Assembly (NCBI GenBank): GCA_963969345.1
Contig: OZ017768.1
Span: 11,448,193 to 11,512,192 of the forward strand
Reading direction: 5' to 3'
Source of the DNA: Turbatrix aceti
Lineage: Eukaryota; Nematoda; Chromadorea; Rhabditida; Panagrolaimidae
Length of the DNA: 64,000 nucleotides
This document shows, one piece after another, positions 48,901-61,432 of the stretch. Every line of letters starts with the position of its first letter. Position 1 is the first letter of the stretch. Under the pieces are notes generated by a model that made no database searches, was not told the DNA's origin, and worked only from the letters and a program-made list of their open reading frames with translations. The translations under genes were made by a program, and so were the position numbers.

Positions 48901-51900
48901 GGACAGATAGATGCCTGACTGATAACGTCCAATTGCTTTCTCCTTATCGCTTAAAACAATTTTTATGAGTCATTAATCCAAAAAAAATTAGCGTAAGCAA
49001 AAAAAATCATTAAAAAAATCTAACAATAAAATCTCAAAGCACAAAGAATAAATATAAAAAAACAATGTCGTCAATAAGTTCGATGTAAAATAAAAAAATG
49101 CACACAATAAAAAGAGGGGGAGTGGAAAGAACCAAAGAATTTCAGTTCATATTCATGTGTCAAAAAATTTATTTGTTCGCCCGCGTTTTTCTGACTTGAC
49201 AAAAGTCATGAAACGTCAATGATAGTCAAAGAAAAAAACTAAACTATCAAATCAATGAAAATGACATTTTTTAAAGTAATACATGAAATGCTGAAATAAG
49301 ATTCAAGTGTCGTTAAGGAAAAATAGGTGTTGCGTCTGAAAAAATTTGATATTTTATGTATATTTTTTTAAACCAAAAAAAACAAACAAAAAATTTCGCC
49401 TTCCCAAAAGTTTCTTACGCAAGTCATGAAGTAGACTGTTTCTTTCTCCAATTTTCTGTCTCCCACTGATCGGCTATAAACACAAAAACAGATTAAAAAA
49501 CTCTTAAATTCTGCAAAAATGAATTGAATGAAAAATGTTGTACGTTAAATGAAATAAGTAATGGTTAACCTCAATTTTAGAGCATTCAACTGAAGAACAA
49601 AACATTCTAATCTGATAAAAAAAGAATGCAAAACACAAAAGAGAAAAACAAAACACCACAGCCAACAGTCATGAAAATGCCGCCACGGCCGGTCTTTCGA
49701 AATAGAAACCTTTTCAAAACCCTTCTGTGCATGGCTTGTCATCAGTGAAGGAAATAACGGGCCTTACGTAAGGGCAACAAACATGCAAACCATCGAGCGT
49801 GTAAGCTTGATGCAAAAAAAGTAAAAAAATAAGTAAATTCATTCTTGTTTGGAACAACTACGAACGGGCAAGCTGCATGGTGCAAAGAAGGAATCCATGT
49901 AAAATGGCCAAAAGAAAAAATAAGGCGTTCTAACAAATTCGTTTTCATAAATATTGTATAATTTTACATTGCTGGAATGCGAAAAACGGGAATCAGCAAA
50001 ATTTTATTCATCTCAATCAGACATCTTAATTTTTCAAAAAAGTGAAGCACAATGAAATTTTATTTCATTTTTTTTTAAATTATATTTTTTACAACAAGAA
50101 AAGACACAAGAGCCAAGGAACCATGATGGCCTTGGTCTGGCAAGAAAGAATAAAAAAGTCGTCGAAAAAAAAGGACATCGTTTACCCTCTCCGGCTCTGT
50201 GACTGACCAAAACATCAAAAACTTGTCAAAACCAAGAAAGAACAAAAAAGACATAAATAAGAATTCCAGTGTAAAAAAGTGCCAGTGTAAAAACGGACTA
50301 CAGAAGCACATGGTCGATTATCGAAAGCAAAAAAAAAGAGAACATGGGCTGGCGCTGTTGTTTTCGCAAAGAAATTACAAAACAAATCGCATATAAAAAT
50401 CAAAGAATAAATAAAAATCCGCTTTTAATACAAAAAATACTTCAATCAATAAAATTATTTATCCCGTCCGGTTGCGATAAAATAGCCAGTCAACATTAAC
50501 AGACTTTAAAGACCGACTTGCTGACTGCCTGACTTGACTGCCCGGTGCAATGTGGTCGTTCGATTGGCGCCACTAGTCAGTCACCGGCAGCAGGTGGGCA
50601 ACAAGAGCTGATGTAGCGCGTGAAACGCAACAGACAAGCGCGATGAAAAATGATCATCGCCACGATCTCATCTCATCAATGCGTTGGCGCGCCGAATCAA
50701 GATACTTGCATATTTTTGGTGAAAAAACAGATACGAGTATCCGACAGAAATCCGGCAAAACAAACAGTTACGCGACAGCTGAAAATTGTAAAACCTTCCG
50801 TGATGACTGCTACCCTTGCGCAGGACAGTTAAGCAGACGCAAAGGTGTCAACCCTGAATAAGACCATGAAGAAGGAGAAGAACAGCAATATACAACCCCA
50901 GGTTCCATAAAAAATTGTTTTGACACTAAAACCTAATCCCAGTCACGTTGACAACCTTTCTTTGCATCAACGCGCAATGTCACGTCAGAAAAAAAAGGAT
51001 GCGTCTCCTTCTTCGCGTGCGCGAGTTCGATTTTAAATCGATCGACTTGGAAAAAGAGGGACTCATCTCATCGTTCAAAAAAGAGCCTAGGTTGGTTGAA
51101 GTGTGAGCTGGACGCGCACGCGAGGGACGAAGCGACACAGCTCGAAAAAGAAGATGCGTGGCCTGCCAGCGCCCGGCTGGCTCTTCTTCCAAAGAGGGAG
51201 CAAGAAGAGAGCCAGTCGGGTGGATCGCCCTCACTACTCGCCAAAACAGTGTTTTCTACTCCACAAGTGAGACTGCAAAGGGAAGATACTCGTGAGTGAG
51301 TCAGCAAAGGTAGAAACATCGTGTCAGGTGGGTGCAGTACGTCAAATCAGGTCCCCCACCTCCCTGTCCTCTACCGCCAAGCATTGTACGAGCTAATCAC
51401 GTTCTAAATATTTACACCCCGACAAATATTCGAGGAACATCAAACAATCCCAGCGAACACTGTTTACCGTAGTGTTTTTTTTCTATCAAAAGAAGAATCC
51501 TGGTGATTAAGTGCTTGTTTGATAAACATTGTGAAACAAGTGTATCCACATCAATCAAAGATACATTAAAGCACACTCGAAGCATATAAAATTGGCAACA
51601 GAGGAAAAAAATTGAATGTAACAAAAAGTTCCAAACAACAAATTAGCATGGAACTAGGAATTCAGTTAAAGAAAACTTTACGTCATCAACGCCTCTCGGC
51701 AACCAATGCGATTTGTTGTAAAGCTTTGTTGTTTCATAAAAAACGCAATGACATAAAAGTGTCCAGTAGATAAAAAAATCTATGACCTAAAAACGTACAG
51801 GTATAAAATTATTATTTGGATACTCAAGCACAGTTGCCTTCGGTAACGCTACTAGTCAAAAACACCAGATTCTGCTTGTTGCCGTAAATTTATAGATACA

Positions 51901-54900
51901 GTGTTGCCCTATGTTAAGATGCCTATCATAGTGCATGACTCTCAACACAAAAAAACGAAAAAAAAGCAAGAAATCTAAAAACAAAGCAGAAAGTTATTTT
52001 AAGTAAAATGTAAAGTCGTTTTTTTGTGTTGAGAGTGTGCATGCATTTTTCAAATTTATTCAAGCAACCAACAAAGTAAAAATCAGAAGAAAAGAAGAAA
52101 AAAAATGTAAACGGGGTGCGCGTATGACCTCCGACTCTACTCCTCCAATCAGTGAGCTAACCCATCAACACACCAGGCAGAAACGCCAAGTCAAATCTGT
52201 AGCACAAAACGCTTACGCAAGCTCGCTCAAAAGGTTACAAACCCCGTTCTCTTTGTCCCTGTCTACGTCGTCCCTATGTAATGATGCGTGTCCTATTACC
52301 CAAGCGTCAGGTCTTTTTTGTTTTGTTTTGAACAAAACAACATTTCGCTGGAACAAAATCAAAAAACATGCTGCGTCGACGACGAGTCATTAAATCCTAC
52401 AAATAAGATTTGAAAATTCAACCAAAGCCAATAAATGTATAACGGGTGGTGAGCAAGAAAGGACACGCAACACCACCAAAACCGTGTAAATGCTGCATGA
52501 ATGGAATCGAATCAAATCGCGCCTCCATGCCTGCACGCGAACCATCAAACCGTTCGTTCCCCTCTTGCCTGCCCTGCGCATTCATGGTACAAGTGATCAA
52601 TCAATCAATCATGCAAATTCATGTGAACTCACAAAATTTAACTATTTCAAGTGTCTGTAAACGGAAAATGCATAAATATCTTCTATCAAGTAAGTCATAC
52701 TATCATACTTAAAAGAACCAGGCACGCGAAAGGTAGTCTGGTTGTTCTATTCTTTCATAAAAAGGAAAAAACAAATAATTTTTTGTTTACGTAAAAAATA
52801 TTTATTGATTTTGGTGCCAAAGATGAAACAACTGCTAGAATAGCGTTCATTTTTGACACAAAAAAGTAAACACAAAAAAGTAGTCGTCGGCATCCTTCAA
52901 AATCCACAGTCCTAACATTGATAAAAATAAAAGTTTCTCGGATTCAAAGTTTTTAACCACAACAAACGCAAAATCAGAATCAAAAACCCTCTCAAAATCA
53001 TTAATTTTTCAACCACAAAAAAAACGTAACAGTTGATCATCTGCCTACCACTACCTCTACCTGAGCCTTACATCCATCACATCACACATCAAAAGCAAAA
53101 GCAAAAGGAACCACGAATCGATCAAATGATGTGCACCAAAAAAAACAATTTCTAGTCAGCCTGGCCTTCCCTTTCCCCGGGGTCGCCCTGTCGATAGATT
53201 ACGTGAGACAAAGCCGTAATCTCCACCATCCAGCAAGTGTGTATACATGGTGAATAATGCGTCAGATGGCAAATAGTGAGACCGCATGAGAGGATATAAA
53301 GGTATCTTCACTGTTTTTTTGTTTCTGGTGTTTTTGCAGAAAAAATCTCAAAAACTAGCAATAAAAACATTTTGAAAGGTGTAAAAAAAATTACTGTATC
53401 GTTTTTCAACATCGTCAGCAAATGTTTTTTTTATTTTAACATGCAAACAAATTTCGGATCAATGATACTTTTTGCTCCGGATTTCTTAGATTAAAAAAAA
53501 CTGAATATGTAAATATAATATTATCTAAAGACAGAAAAACATGTCAAAAGAACAAAAAAAATCATGATAAGCTCTAATCAACCACTTGTCCAGTTGGATA
53601 AGTGGCTGGTCAGTCCGCATTGACACTTCAAACTTTTACACCTTCCATATTGCTGTCCCCTGTGCAGGTTTATCACCAGAGACAGGTTTGACTCTTCCCC
53701 CCATCCCTCCATCGTCCATGCTGGCCGCGCAACAACCCCCTTCTCCGCAACGCCTTACCACTTCTGGTGACAACTACATATTAGCGTGCTGGAAGAGTAG
53801 CAGTGATTTTGATTGCGAGTGAGTGTGCTGGTCATTTTGTTACCAGCAGCGGTTATTTCATTGACGAACTTTCGTTTCTGAAGGGGGGCTTCCTGGTCGT
53901 GGTAAATCGAAGGTAATCGAGGAAATAATGTCTTTTAGGCGTAGAAAAAGTGTGTCAAGTTTTAATCGAGAAAAGCAAAAAACTATAACTTGACGTCACC
54001 ATAACGTTAAATTAATAGTACAACTAAAATGGGTTTAAAAAAATTTAGAAATAAACATTACGTTTAGGATGATGCCGGCAAGAAACTTAAAGAAAACAGA
54101 ATTACCCCTATTCTGCAAAAAAATTAGATGTGCTAAAAAAATAGAAATTTATCTAAAAGTAAAAATAATTATTAATAAACGCGCTTCAGAAATTTTTGAT
54201 TTTTTTTTCGTGCACAAACAAAAGATAATCGCTCAAAAATACAGATACATATTTTTTCCGAATGAACAAACCGGAAAAAATCAGAACGTAAAAAAATAAA
54301 AAAATTGTATTCATTTGAAGAGTACAAACAGTACTGAATTAAAATCGTGGTAAAACAAACAATTTCGCTTCTACAATGCACTACAACTGAAAAAAAGACA
54401 TTTTTTTATTTAAAAAAACGCATTTCTAAACCACGCGACCTGAAGCCTATTTCATATTCCTTTAACAGTGTACTGTCTGCTGTGCTTTAAAAAGGTAAGA
54501 CAAATAAATCAATCTAGATCCTGTGCCGACACACCTGCCGCAAACAAAATTTTTTTTTCGTTTTCTACAGAATTACGGAAACTATAAACCGACTATGTGA
54601 CTCGACTGCGGCTTTCGCTGGCAAGGGAAGAAAAAATTGACCCAGTGAAAAAAAAGAACAGGCAATTGTCGACGTACAAATAACACAGAGTAACAGCTGA
54701 CACCTGTTCTTGATCATCAGAGGCTGGCTCGGCCGACCTCGACGACGGCTAATAGCTATTCAAGCCATCACTAACATACAAAAACGTTTATTGAACTGGA
54801 TACAGCGAACGGTCGACCAACTAGGAGAAAACAGAGGCAGAGTGAAAGAACATGAGGTTTTTAAATTTTTTGGTTTAAAATTCCCCATTGTTTAGGATAC

Positions 54901-55710
54901 ATAATCGATTAAAATAAATATAGCGTTCGGTTCACAACAACCAATTACAGCATAAAAAACTTGTACACAAACATTTGAGCTCCGTATTTTTGAAAAAAAA
55001 ATCGAAAATGACACTTATTAGCGAGAAATGGTCACTTCTACAAGTATATTTACGAAATCCAATTAGGAACAGACAAAAAAGTGCGCTCGTAAAACTTTTA
55101 CGAACTTGAACATTTCAAACATTTCAGACGTGCGATACTTCACAATTAGCAGCCATCCCCTTCTCTACTCCCGGAGTGCGCTCCCCCCTCTCCTCTTTTC
55201 ACCCGGACCAGCCAAACCATCTGGGCAAAAACAGAGAAAGCGGACGGAAAGGAAACGTCGATAAGCCGAGTGACCACAACTACCAACTGGCCAACGGCAA
55301 TGGCAACGGCTGAGTTGGATAATGTTTTGAGGACGTGCAAGTATGTACACTGTAGTTTTATTTTTAATAAATAAAGTAGCCGCATGACAATGACAACAAA
55401 CAAAGAGACAGGAAATTGAAGGATGTGGGAGGGGAAGGAAGGGTTGTGGTCAGCGGAAACTATTTTACAATGCGTAGTAAGCAAGTTAGCCCTAATCCGT
55501 CGTACACATGCGTAGTAGCTGTCCGCGGCGGATAGATGAAAGACTTTCGTCCAAGCAGACTCTAAGCGTTCTTTGACAGGTAATAAAAGACATAAAATGT
55601 CGGTTATGAGTGGAATACAGACTCAGTCAGGTATACCCCCAAATCTAAAACATTGTTCAGTAAAGAAAAAAACTTTTCAATTTAGTGTCCCAGAACATCA
55701 AAATACGGAT
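46000..55710. other. Long gene-poor AT-rich region
   Basis: In nearly 10 kb I find no exon chain and no RNA gene. The content is AT-rich DNA with many short homopolymers, a diverged foldback remnant at 47112-47335 and GC-richer patches near 48000-48360 and 51100-51300. The first patch has stops in the frames I read. The second is open on both strands, without domains or reliable splice sites. Confidence 0.45.
47112..47335. mobile_element. Diverged remnant of foldback family 2
   Basis: The order TGCGAGCCTATTTAT, CCGGCGACACAG, TTTATAATGAATGTTTTGTG, CCGAAAT follows that of the left arm of 37940-39333, with many substitutions. A partial inverted copy follows (CAGCATAAAACATTTATATA). No boundaries are clear. 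Confidence 0.4.
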
Positions 55711-55714
55711 ACAA

Positions 55715-55850
55715 CTTCCGGTATTTCAGATCGAAACAAACGAATCCGGTGAGGTTGTCGGTTTCTGTCTCGTTTGGACGTAAATCCTCATACAGGCAGC
55801 CTACGTAGCGCTTTTCTACGCCGAGTCGCCTGAAATCACCGCGGTTCGGT
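55715..55850 (+). pseudogene. Decayed copy of the GNAT gene's third exon
   Basis: From 55730 the plus strand aligns with the start of exon 3 of the GNAT gene at 61.4-62.6 kb: 93 of 107 bases match by eye. The TTTCAG acceptor just before it is also conserved, so this was a DNA-level copy and not a retrocopy. The frame reads NESGEVVGFCLVWT and then a TAA (55781-55783) where the intact gene has CAA. It resumes AAYVALFYAESPEI. Homology fades after 55845, next to a CGGGT-rich patch. Confidence 0.8.
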
Positions 55851-56269
55851 GAGTACAGAAAGGGTACCCGAAAATTCGGGTTTCGGGTCGGGTTTTTTTG
55901 CAGAAATGTCATTGACTAAAAGCAACCGGACACAAAGCTCAACCAAAAAATAAAATTTTTTTCTGTGAGTAACCAACCAAGCATCTACGGCGGACAGCGA
56001 GCGATGATTCATCGCGGATGTTTCATACATCCATACAACCCGATTGTAAGAAAAAATTCCAGTCTGACGGAAATAAATAAATAAATACTGACTCGAAAAG
56101 CTGCAGAAATCACTAAAATAACATCAATTGCAAAAAAATTGAACAGTCATTATTTTTTCAAAGGTTGATTCGCAAGATTACAATTGAATTGCACTTGTGA
56201 TGTCAACTAAAATCAGTGAAAAAAATACATTTATCAAAACAACACACATTTTGTAACAACATAATCAAT

Positions 56270-56392
56270 ATCCCTATGTGGAGCAAGCCCTCAGCATTGC
56301 TGAAAAACCACAAATCGGACAACAAGCTGACTATCCCTCCTTGTAACTTATTGTATGTCCGAGGCGGTATATAAATGAAATGAAATAATGAA
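56270..56392 (+). mobile_element. Retroposon-like 3' end
   Basis: It ends CGAGGCGGTATATAAATGAA followed by ATGAAATAA repeats, a form common at the 3' ends of non-LTR elements. No coding part or target-site duplication was found. Confidence 0.35.
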
Positions 56393-57129
56393 TATTACGC
56401 GCTGTCAGAAATTTATTTACGGGCGTAATAGAATGTAGCAGATGCGGCACAAATTAATTACGGCACACGAAGCGACATGCTCAGATTAAAGGACAATAGG
56501 TTTTTAGTTTTGTGGAATTCGAAAACGGGTAAAAACAGTGTCGCCCATAAGAATATTATTTAGGAATCAAGCGTAAAAAATGCCAACAAAAAATTCGCAA
56601 AGCATGAAGAAAATCTTGTTTCGGGGTTCAAAACTATAAAAATAAAAAAATATTTAAATATTTTAGAACCCAAACTTACTAATGAGCTCTTCCATCCTCC
56701 CCGTAACCCCCTCCTTTCAACGAGCCAAGAGCAGATGCGATTTTGTGCGGCAAAAAGCAACCAGGCAACGAGCGAGCTGTCCCGCCTCGACCCCCAAAAT
56801 CAATTGCTCCCCCTGCGCAGGCTGTACGGAACGGACATGAGACAAGCAGCATTGCTGTTGCTGCGCAATGAATAAATTTTAGAAGCAACGGAAGAGACTG
56901 GAGAATAAAATAGGATTTTATCCAGAGGAGCAGGTTGGTTCCGCGCAGACAGGCGGCAGAGACAGGAAGCAAGCCATTTCGTTACAGCCGACCCCAAAGC
57001 CAAAAGGATTCATTTAGGCCGTAATTACATTCTCAACTGTAACAGACTAATGATCCAAGATGGTTCCAAACGAGAACGCGGAGCACAGAGACAAACGAAA
57101 ACTCAAAAAACCACAAGGAAAGCAAGACT

Positions 57130-57310
57130 TTTTTCGAGCAAAAGGGAGTTTCCTGCAAGTAGCGGTTAGCAACTTGCAGGCAGACGTAACTACTTGCAAG
57201 TACCAATTTGAACTTGCAGGTAGATATAAGAATTTTTAAACGCAAATATGAACTTGCAGGGCTCTGTTTATGTACATGTAGGTATATATTGGTAACTGCA
57301 AGTAATTTTT
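57130..57310. repeat. Cluster of ACTTGCAGG/ACTTGCAAG motifs
   Basis: At least five copies of ACTTGCA(G/A)G-type 9-mers lie within 180 bp in both orientations. One flank (GCTACTTGCAGGAAA, complement strand) recurs at about 59075-59100. Confidence 0.5.
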
Positions 57311-57624
57311 TTGTTAAAATGCTGGAATCTCGATCCGAAATTGACATTGCGATTATTCTGAAGATTCTTCTTCGTTGTTTTGTGTTCTCTGTCAAATCTT
57401 TTACGATTGTTCGCTTTTTGTCGTGTTTTTGCCCGTTTTTTCGTATCTCTTTGTTATTTTTGTTGTTTTCAGGTGTTAATCACGGTGCTCTGTGGAGAAA
57501 TGATGTCGATGGACACTCGCTTAGGCGCTTCTTTACTAAACTACGACGTATGAGAATAACTTCATGGAGCTCCGTGCAACAAATTCATGACTAAAGCGGT
57601 ATGTTTTTTGTTTTAAAATAATCA

Positions 57625-57949
57625 TTTTCATTTCATTTTCATTCATTTATTCTCTAACTCGTACGCACCATATCATACAACACTACAATGAACAGTCAGA
57701 AGGTGATGAAGATGATGATGGCGACTCGTACGTAGAGGGGCCCATCCGGAACGGATGTCTTTGCGATACGTGCACCCTGAGTTCGCAGCTCTTACAGGGG
57801 ACGGGACGTGTTTTTGGTGTGGTGTGTTTTTCGATTGGATGATGACGAATGAGAATGAGTTGTAGAAGACCGCTGCGCCCAAGCGGGATCGAACCTCGAC
57901 CTTGATTTCCTTGTAGACGCGCCACACACCACTGGGCCACCCGAGCCCA

Positions 57950-57970
<21 letters not shown>
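57625..57970 (-). mobile_element. tRNA-derived SINE with 14-bp target-site duplication
   Basis: On the minus strand the head near 57947 has a perfect pol III A box (TGGCCCAGTGG) and a B box (GGTTCGATCCC) at tRNA spacing. A body of about 230 nt follows, ending in AATAAATGAATGAAAATGAA repeats. The direct repeat TTTTAAAATAATCA lies on both sides (57611-57624 and 57971-57984). The acceptor and T stems do not pair well, so this is not a functional tRNA gene. An A run of about 25 nt sits between the 5' duplication and the head. Confidence 0.82.
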
Positions 57971-57980
<10 letters not shown>

Positions 57981-58436
57981 ATCAAAATTTTAAACTTAAA
58001 TTTTGAACATGTTTTAAACATGACTACCAGCAATATTTTAATTTTCTTGATCGGAGAATGATGAACCTTGGGTGTGATTAAGACGGTGTGAGGAATTGTT
58101 GAGGTGTGTCAGGAAAGTCGTGTGTGCCATCGTGTGTCGAAAAGTTGCATTCAGATGAGTGTGGTGATTGTGCGTATTTTGATAAAATTAAAAGAATGCT
58201 GAGAGGTTTGTTCATTAAAATCATATCACTATTGTCACTTACTTTTTTTTGTTTTTTGAGCCCTGTGGGACCAAATAAGTACGATAAAACGCATTTGGGG
58301 CAATAAATATCGCTGTACTCCGATAGACCCGACGACACACGCCAAAATGGTCAAATTGTAAACCGTTGTACCATAAAAATTACTCATACAAATATCACCG
58401 CCATGAGCGCAAATTTAATCACTGGGTGTGTAAAAG

Positions 58437-58763
58437 GTGCGAAGAATGCTGAAATACGGAATATCGTTCCCAGTTTGCAAGTTGAAGTTTGCCAAAGCGC
58501 TTGCCACGACCGTCCGCGACAACTGGGCACTACGACTGTCTGCCTGGTATCCGCCAGACAACTACAAGGAAGCTAGGCGACCACGTGGACACCCCCGAAC
58601 GCGCCGGACCGATGACTTTGCCGATGCTGAAGACGTCTCTGGCAAAGACTACGACTTTAAGCGGGTTACAACCTTTGACGGGCTCCTCTTCGTACAATCT
58701 CGCCTTTAAACCTGTGATTCTTCTATCGGTGTTTTGGTGTGTACGAGCAAGAGCAATAAATAG
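58437..58763 (+). mobile_element. LINE C-terminal coding fragment
   Basis: The frame to the stop at 58707 contains RDNWALRLSAWYPPDN, then RRPRGHPRTRRTDD and LLFVQSRL. This matches the usual end of non-LTR retrotransposon ORF2 (W..R...W.P, then GRPRTRW-like). The 3' UTR ends AGCAATAAATAG, where a palindromic MITE is inserted. Same family as 45466-45627. Confidence 0.75.
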
Positions 58764-58884
58764 CAGTGCTGTCGGGTACCCGACCCGAACTTGGACCCGA
58801 CCCGAAATACCCGGAATTTCGGGTCGGGTACCCGAAAGTTTCGGGTCCGGGTAAGGTCTTCGGGTCGGGTACCCGACAGCACTG
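58764..58884. mobile_element. Palindromic hAT-like MITE with GGGTACCCGA core
   Basis: This 121-bp element has ends CAGTGCTGTCGGGTACCCGA and the exact complement. Nearly the whole interior consists of CGGGT/ACCCG units. It sits in the LINE tail; AATAG occurs on both sides, but a full 8-bp duplication is not seen. Related CGGGT-rich fragments lie at about 21550-21572 and 55855-55895. Confidence 0.7.
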
Positions 58885-59154
58885 AATAGTAATACCCGCA
58901 CTCGCATAAGGAGCACTAAAGGCGATGAGTTATCAATTAGGTCAAAAATGCATTCGAATTGTCGGACTTTGCTTGTTAAAAGTGACAAATGGCAAAATTA
59001 AAAAAAAAAATTTTGATCACCCAAAAAATGCCGCCAAATAGGCATCACTTTCAAAAAAACACGCAAAAATGCGCGCTACTTGCAGGAAATTCCCTTTTGC
59101 TGCTATGCGTGCGTTTTTTGTCACACAACGCCAAAACATTCGTTTTTATGTTCC

Positions 59155-59345
59155 ACAGGCAACAACTATTTACCAATTTTTACGCAAGTTAACCAATTTT
59201 CGGGACATAGAAAAAATTTTGCGAAAAAACAAGGGGAGAGTCAAAGACTTAGAAAAAATGCATCGATGCGACTGAAAATTTACGCAAGTATACCAAAGTT
59301 TTACGCAAGTATACCAAAGTTTTACGCAAGTATACCAAAAATCGC
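59155..59345. repeat. Repeat shared with the 3' end of the GNAT gene, plus 20-bp tandem units
   Basis: About 34 bases from 59156 (starting CAGGCAACAACTATTTACC) are identical to the complement of 61410-61445. Downstream (59278-59340) are three tandem copies of TTTACGCAAGTATACCAAAG. Both locations read the shared block in the same frame (QATTIYQFLRK). Confidence 0.65.
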
Positions 59346-60369
59346 GGACGTTCGAGCGCACCAGACTGCTGAGGCGTTCGCATGTTGCGCGCGAGTCAAT
59401 GCATTTTGAGGATGTGGATTTCGCACCAAATTACAAAAAAAATGTAACTCAGCCCAAAATTCAGTTTTTTTTATGAAATTTTGTTTACAGACAGTTTCAG
59501 GGGCCTTCTTTATGCTGACACAATTCGTTTTTTTTATTTCGTTCAAAATTAACAAAATCGAAGGAGGTATGGTAGAAAAATCGCGGCGCATAAACAAAAT
59601 GAGCTAGGAAGGCAAACAAAAGCAATTCTGAAGCGGAACAAAATTCTCTAACTGATTTTGAATAAAAAACTATACCTCATCACCTTAGAAGTTTTGAAAA
59701 AAATGAAATTTCTGAGAAAAACTAGGTTTTCGGAACTTTTTAGAACTCGATTAAAAAAACTGAGTAGTCATTCGCTTCAGCGTTCATTTCTGCCCCGGAT
59801 CCTATGTTTTCGCGTAAATGCATTTCGAACGCGATCCATGCCGATTTTTTTACCGAACCCTACTTTGAAAAATTTTGGTGTCTGCTCACCAAAAAAAGGG
59901 AGGTTCAGAAGAAAATTTGCACTGGCGCGCGGAATAAATGTAAAATTCTGACACAATCACTACAGATGTAAAAGATACCTGTAGAATCCGATTCTGATTT
60001 TAGTTTTTGGATTACACTTCGAAAAAGTTTCGAAAATTCATTTTTCAGGCAAAAGTTTTAGAAGTTTGAGTTTTTCAGGCATTTGAAAATTATTTCAAAG
60101 CATGTTTATATTTTTAATAAATAGAGAATTTTGTTGTTCTTCGAAATCATTTGTAATTTTGCGTGTAACTTTATTTTTTACCAAGTAATGAGTTTTCTAA
60201 TACACCTCCTTCAATTTTGGCAAAGATGAAAATTTTGAAAAACGCCAATAGCCCAGTTCGAACGACAATACTCGATTCTATTTTATCAAAACAAAAAACT
60301 TACAAATATCTATTCAAAAACTTAAGTTTTCGAATTTAGATATAAATTTCGTCCAATTAATTTTACAAG

Positions 60370-61275
60370 TTGCGCGTTCTGCGACTTTTCCGTTGTTGAG
60401 GAGTCTCAACACGAATATTGCGACGCAGCGCTCGGCTTGATCAGCCGAACTTTGTTCTTTTTTTTGTCTATGTTCTTTTTTCTCGTTCGTGTTGTAATTG
60501 TTGTTTTTTTTTGCGTGAATTGTTTTGGTTTTGTTTCAGGACTCATCCGGCGACACCCTCCAAGCATGTACAACCTACCGGCACCCTTATCCGAGCAAAC
60601 CTTCCTCCACCGACGTAGGTTTTTGAATTTTTCCAAGTTTTGGGGCGGTTTCACTATTTTTTGTATACCAACCAAGTTTTAATCATTTTTTTTCCATTTT
60701 ATGCGATTGTGCCATGAGAGTTCTGCGATTTGTTAGGTAGGATTGCGCTGCGACAGCTGGGGTGCCAAGATTTGGCTTCACAATTGCAGAAAAAGGAAAA
60801 AAATGATTGAAGGGCAGTTGGCATCAAATTTTTTAATAAAAATACCTGGGGTTTTATTTTGTATTCAGTAATTCTTCCAAGCTTTCAGATTACTTCACAC
60901 AGCCTTCAGACATCCTTGCCTGCGTGCAAAATGTAAGTTTTTGGGAAAAAAATTGAAAACCGGGCTAACTTTCTTGGTTTTTAGGCCCAATCGGCTTCAC
61001 GAGGATGACTTCAGCAGCAAGCGAGAGGCAGCGGTGAAATCGACGTTGACGGCGACGACGTGATGATCATTAAGCGATGAAACATCTTCAGAAGCTGCGA
61101 TCGAGACGTCCGACATGAACACGGTGCAATTACGAGAAGTCCATCAAAAGAAGCACACAGAAGCAACAAAACCGAGGAAGAATACCATGCGACATCAGCG
61201 GATCATTTTTTTCATCATTTATAATTGTATGTTTTGATTTTTTTTGTTACTTGTTTTGCGAATTTGGACAATAAA
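60370..61275 (+). ncRNA. Spliced transcript unit, coding status undecided
   Basis: Four exon-like blocks have good plus-strand splice signals: about 60370-60453, 60540-60614 (TTTCAG / GTAGGT), 60889-60932 (CTTTCAG / GTAAGT) and 60985 onward (TTTTTAG). A polyadenylation signal AATAAA is at 61270. Three phase-consistent reading frames through the last three exons stay open to different stops (ending STLTATT, AASERQR or AQSASRG), so the true frame cannot be fixed. The first block in one frame reads CAFCDFSVVEESQHEYCDAA. No family recognised. It may be a small protein gene or a spliced non-coding RNA. Confidence 0.4.
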
Positions 61276-61355
61276 AATGTGAAAAGTGAGAAAATTTGGT
61301 ATACCTAGGTAAAAAGAAGGGACGGGCAACGCGAAAAGCGCGGGAAAAGCGTTAC

Positions 61356-61432
61356 GCAAGTTAACCAAGTTTTACGCAAGTAGAATTAATTCTACTTGCG
61401 TAAAAACTTGGTTTACTTGCGTAAAAATTGGT
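61356..61432. repeat. Palindrome of ACTTGCGTAAA units
   Basis: TTACGCAAGT units run into the palindromic centre GAATTAATTC and then reverse as ACTTGCGTAAA. The right part overlaps the stop codon of the GNAT gene. Confidence 0.65.

Noticed and set aside
57870..57948. Candidate tRNA gene on the minus strand
   Set aside because: A and B boxes are good, but the acceptor and T stems do not pair, and the element has a body, a tail and target-site duplications. It is a SINE head.
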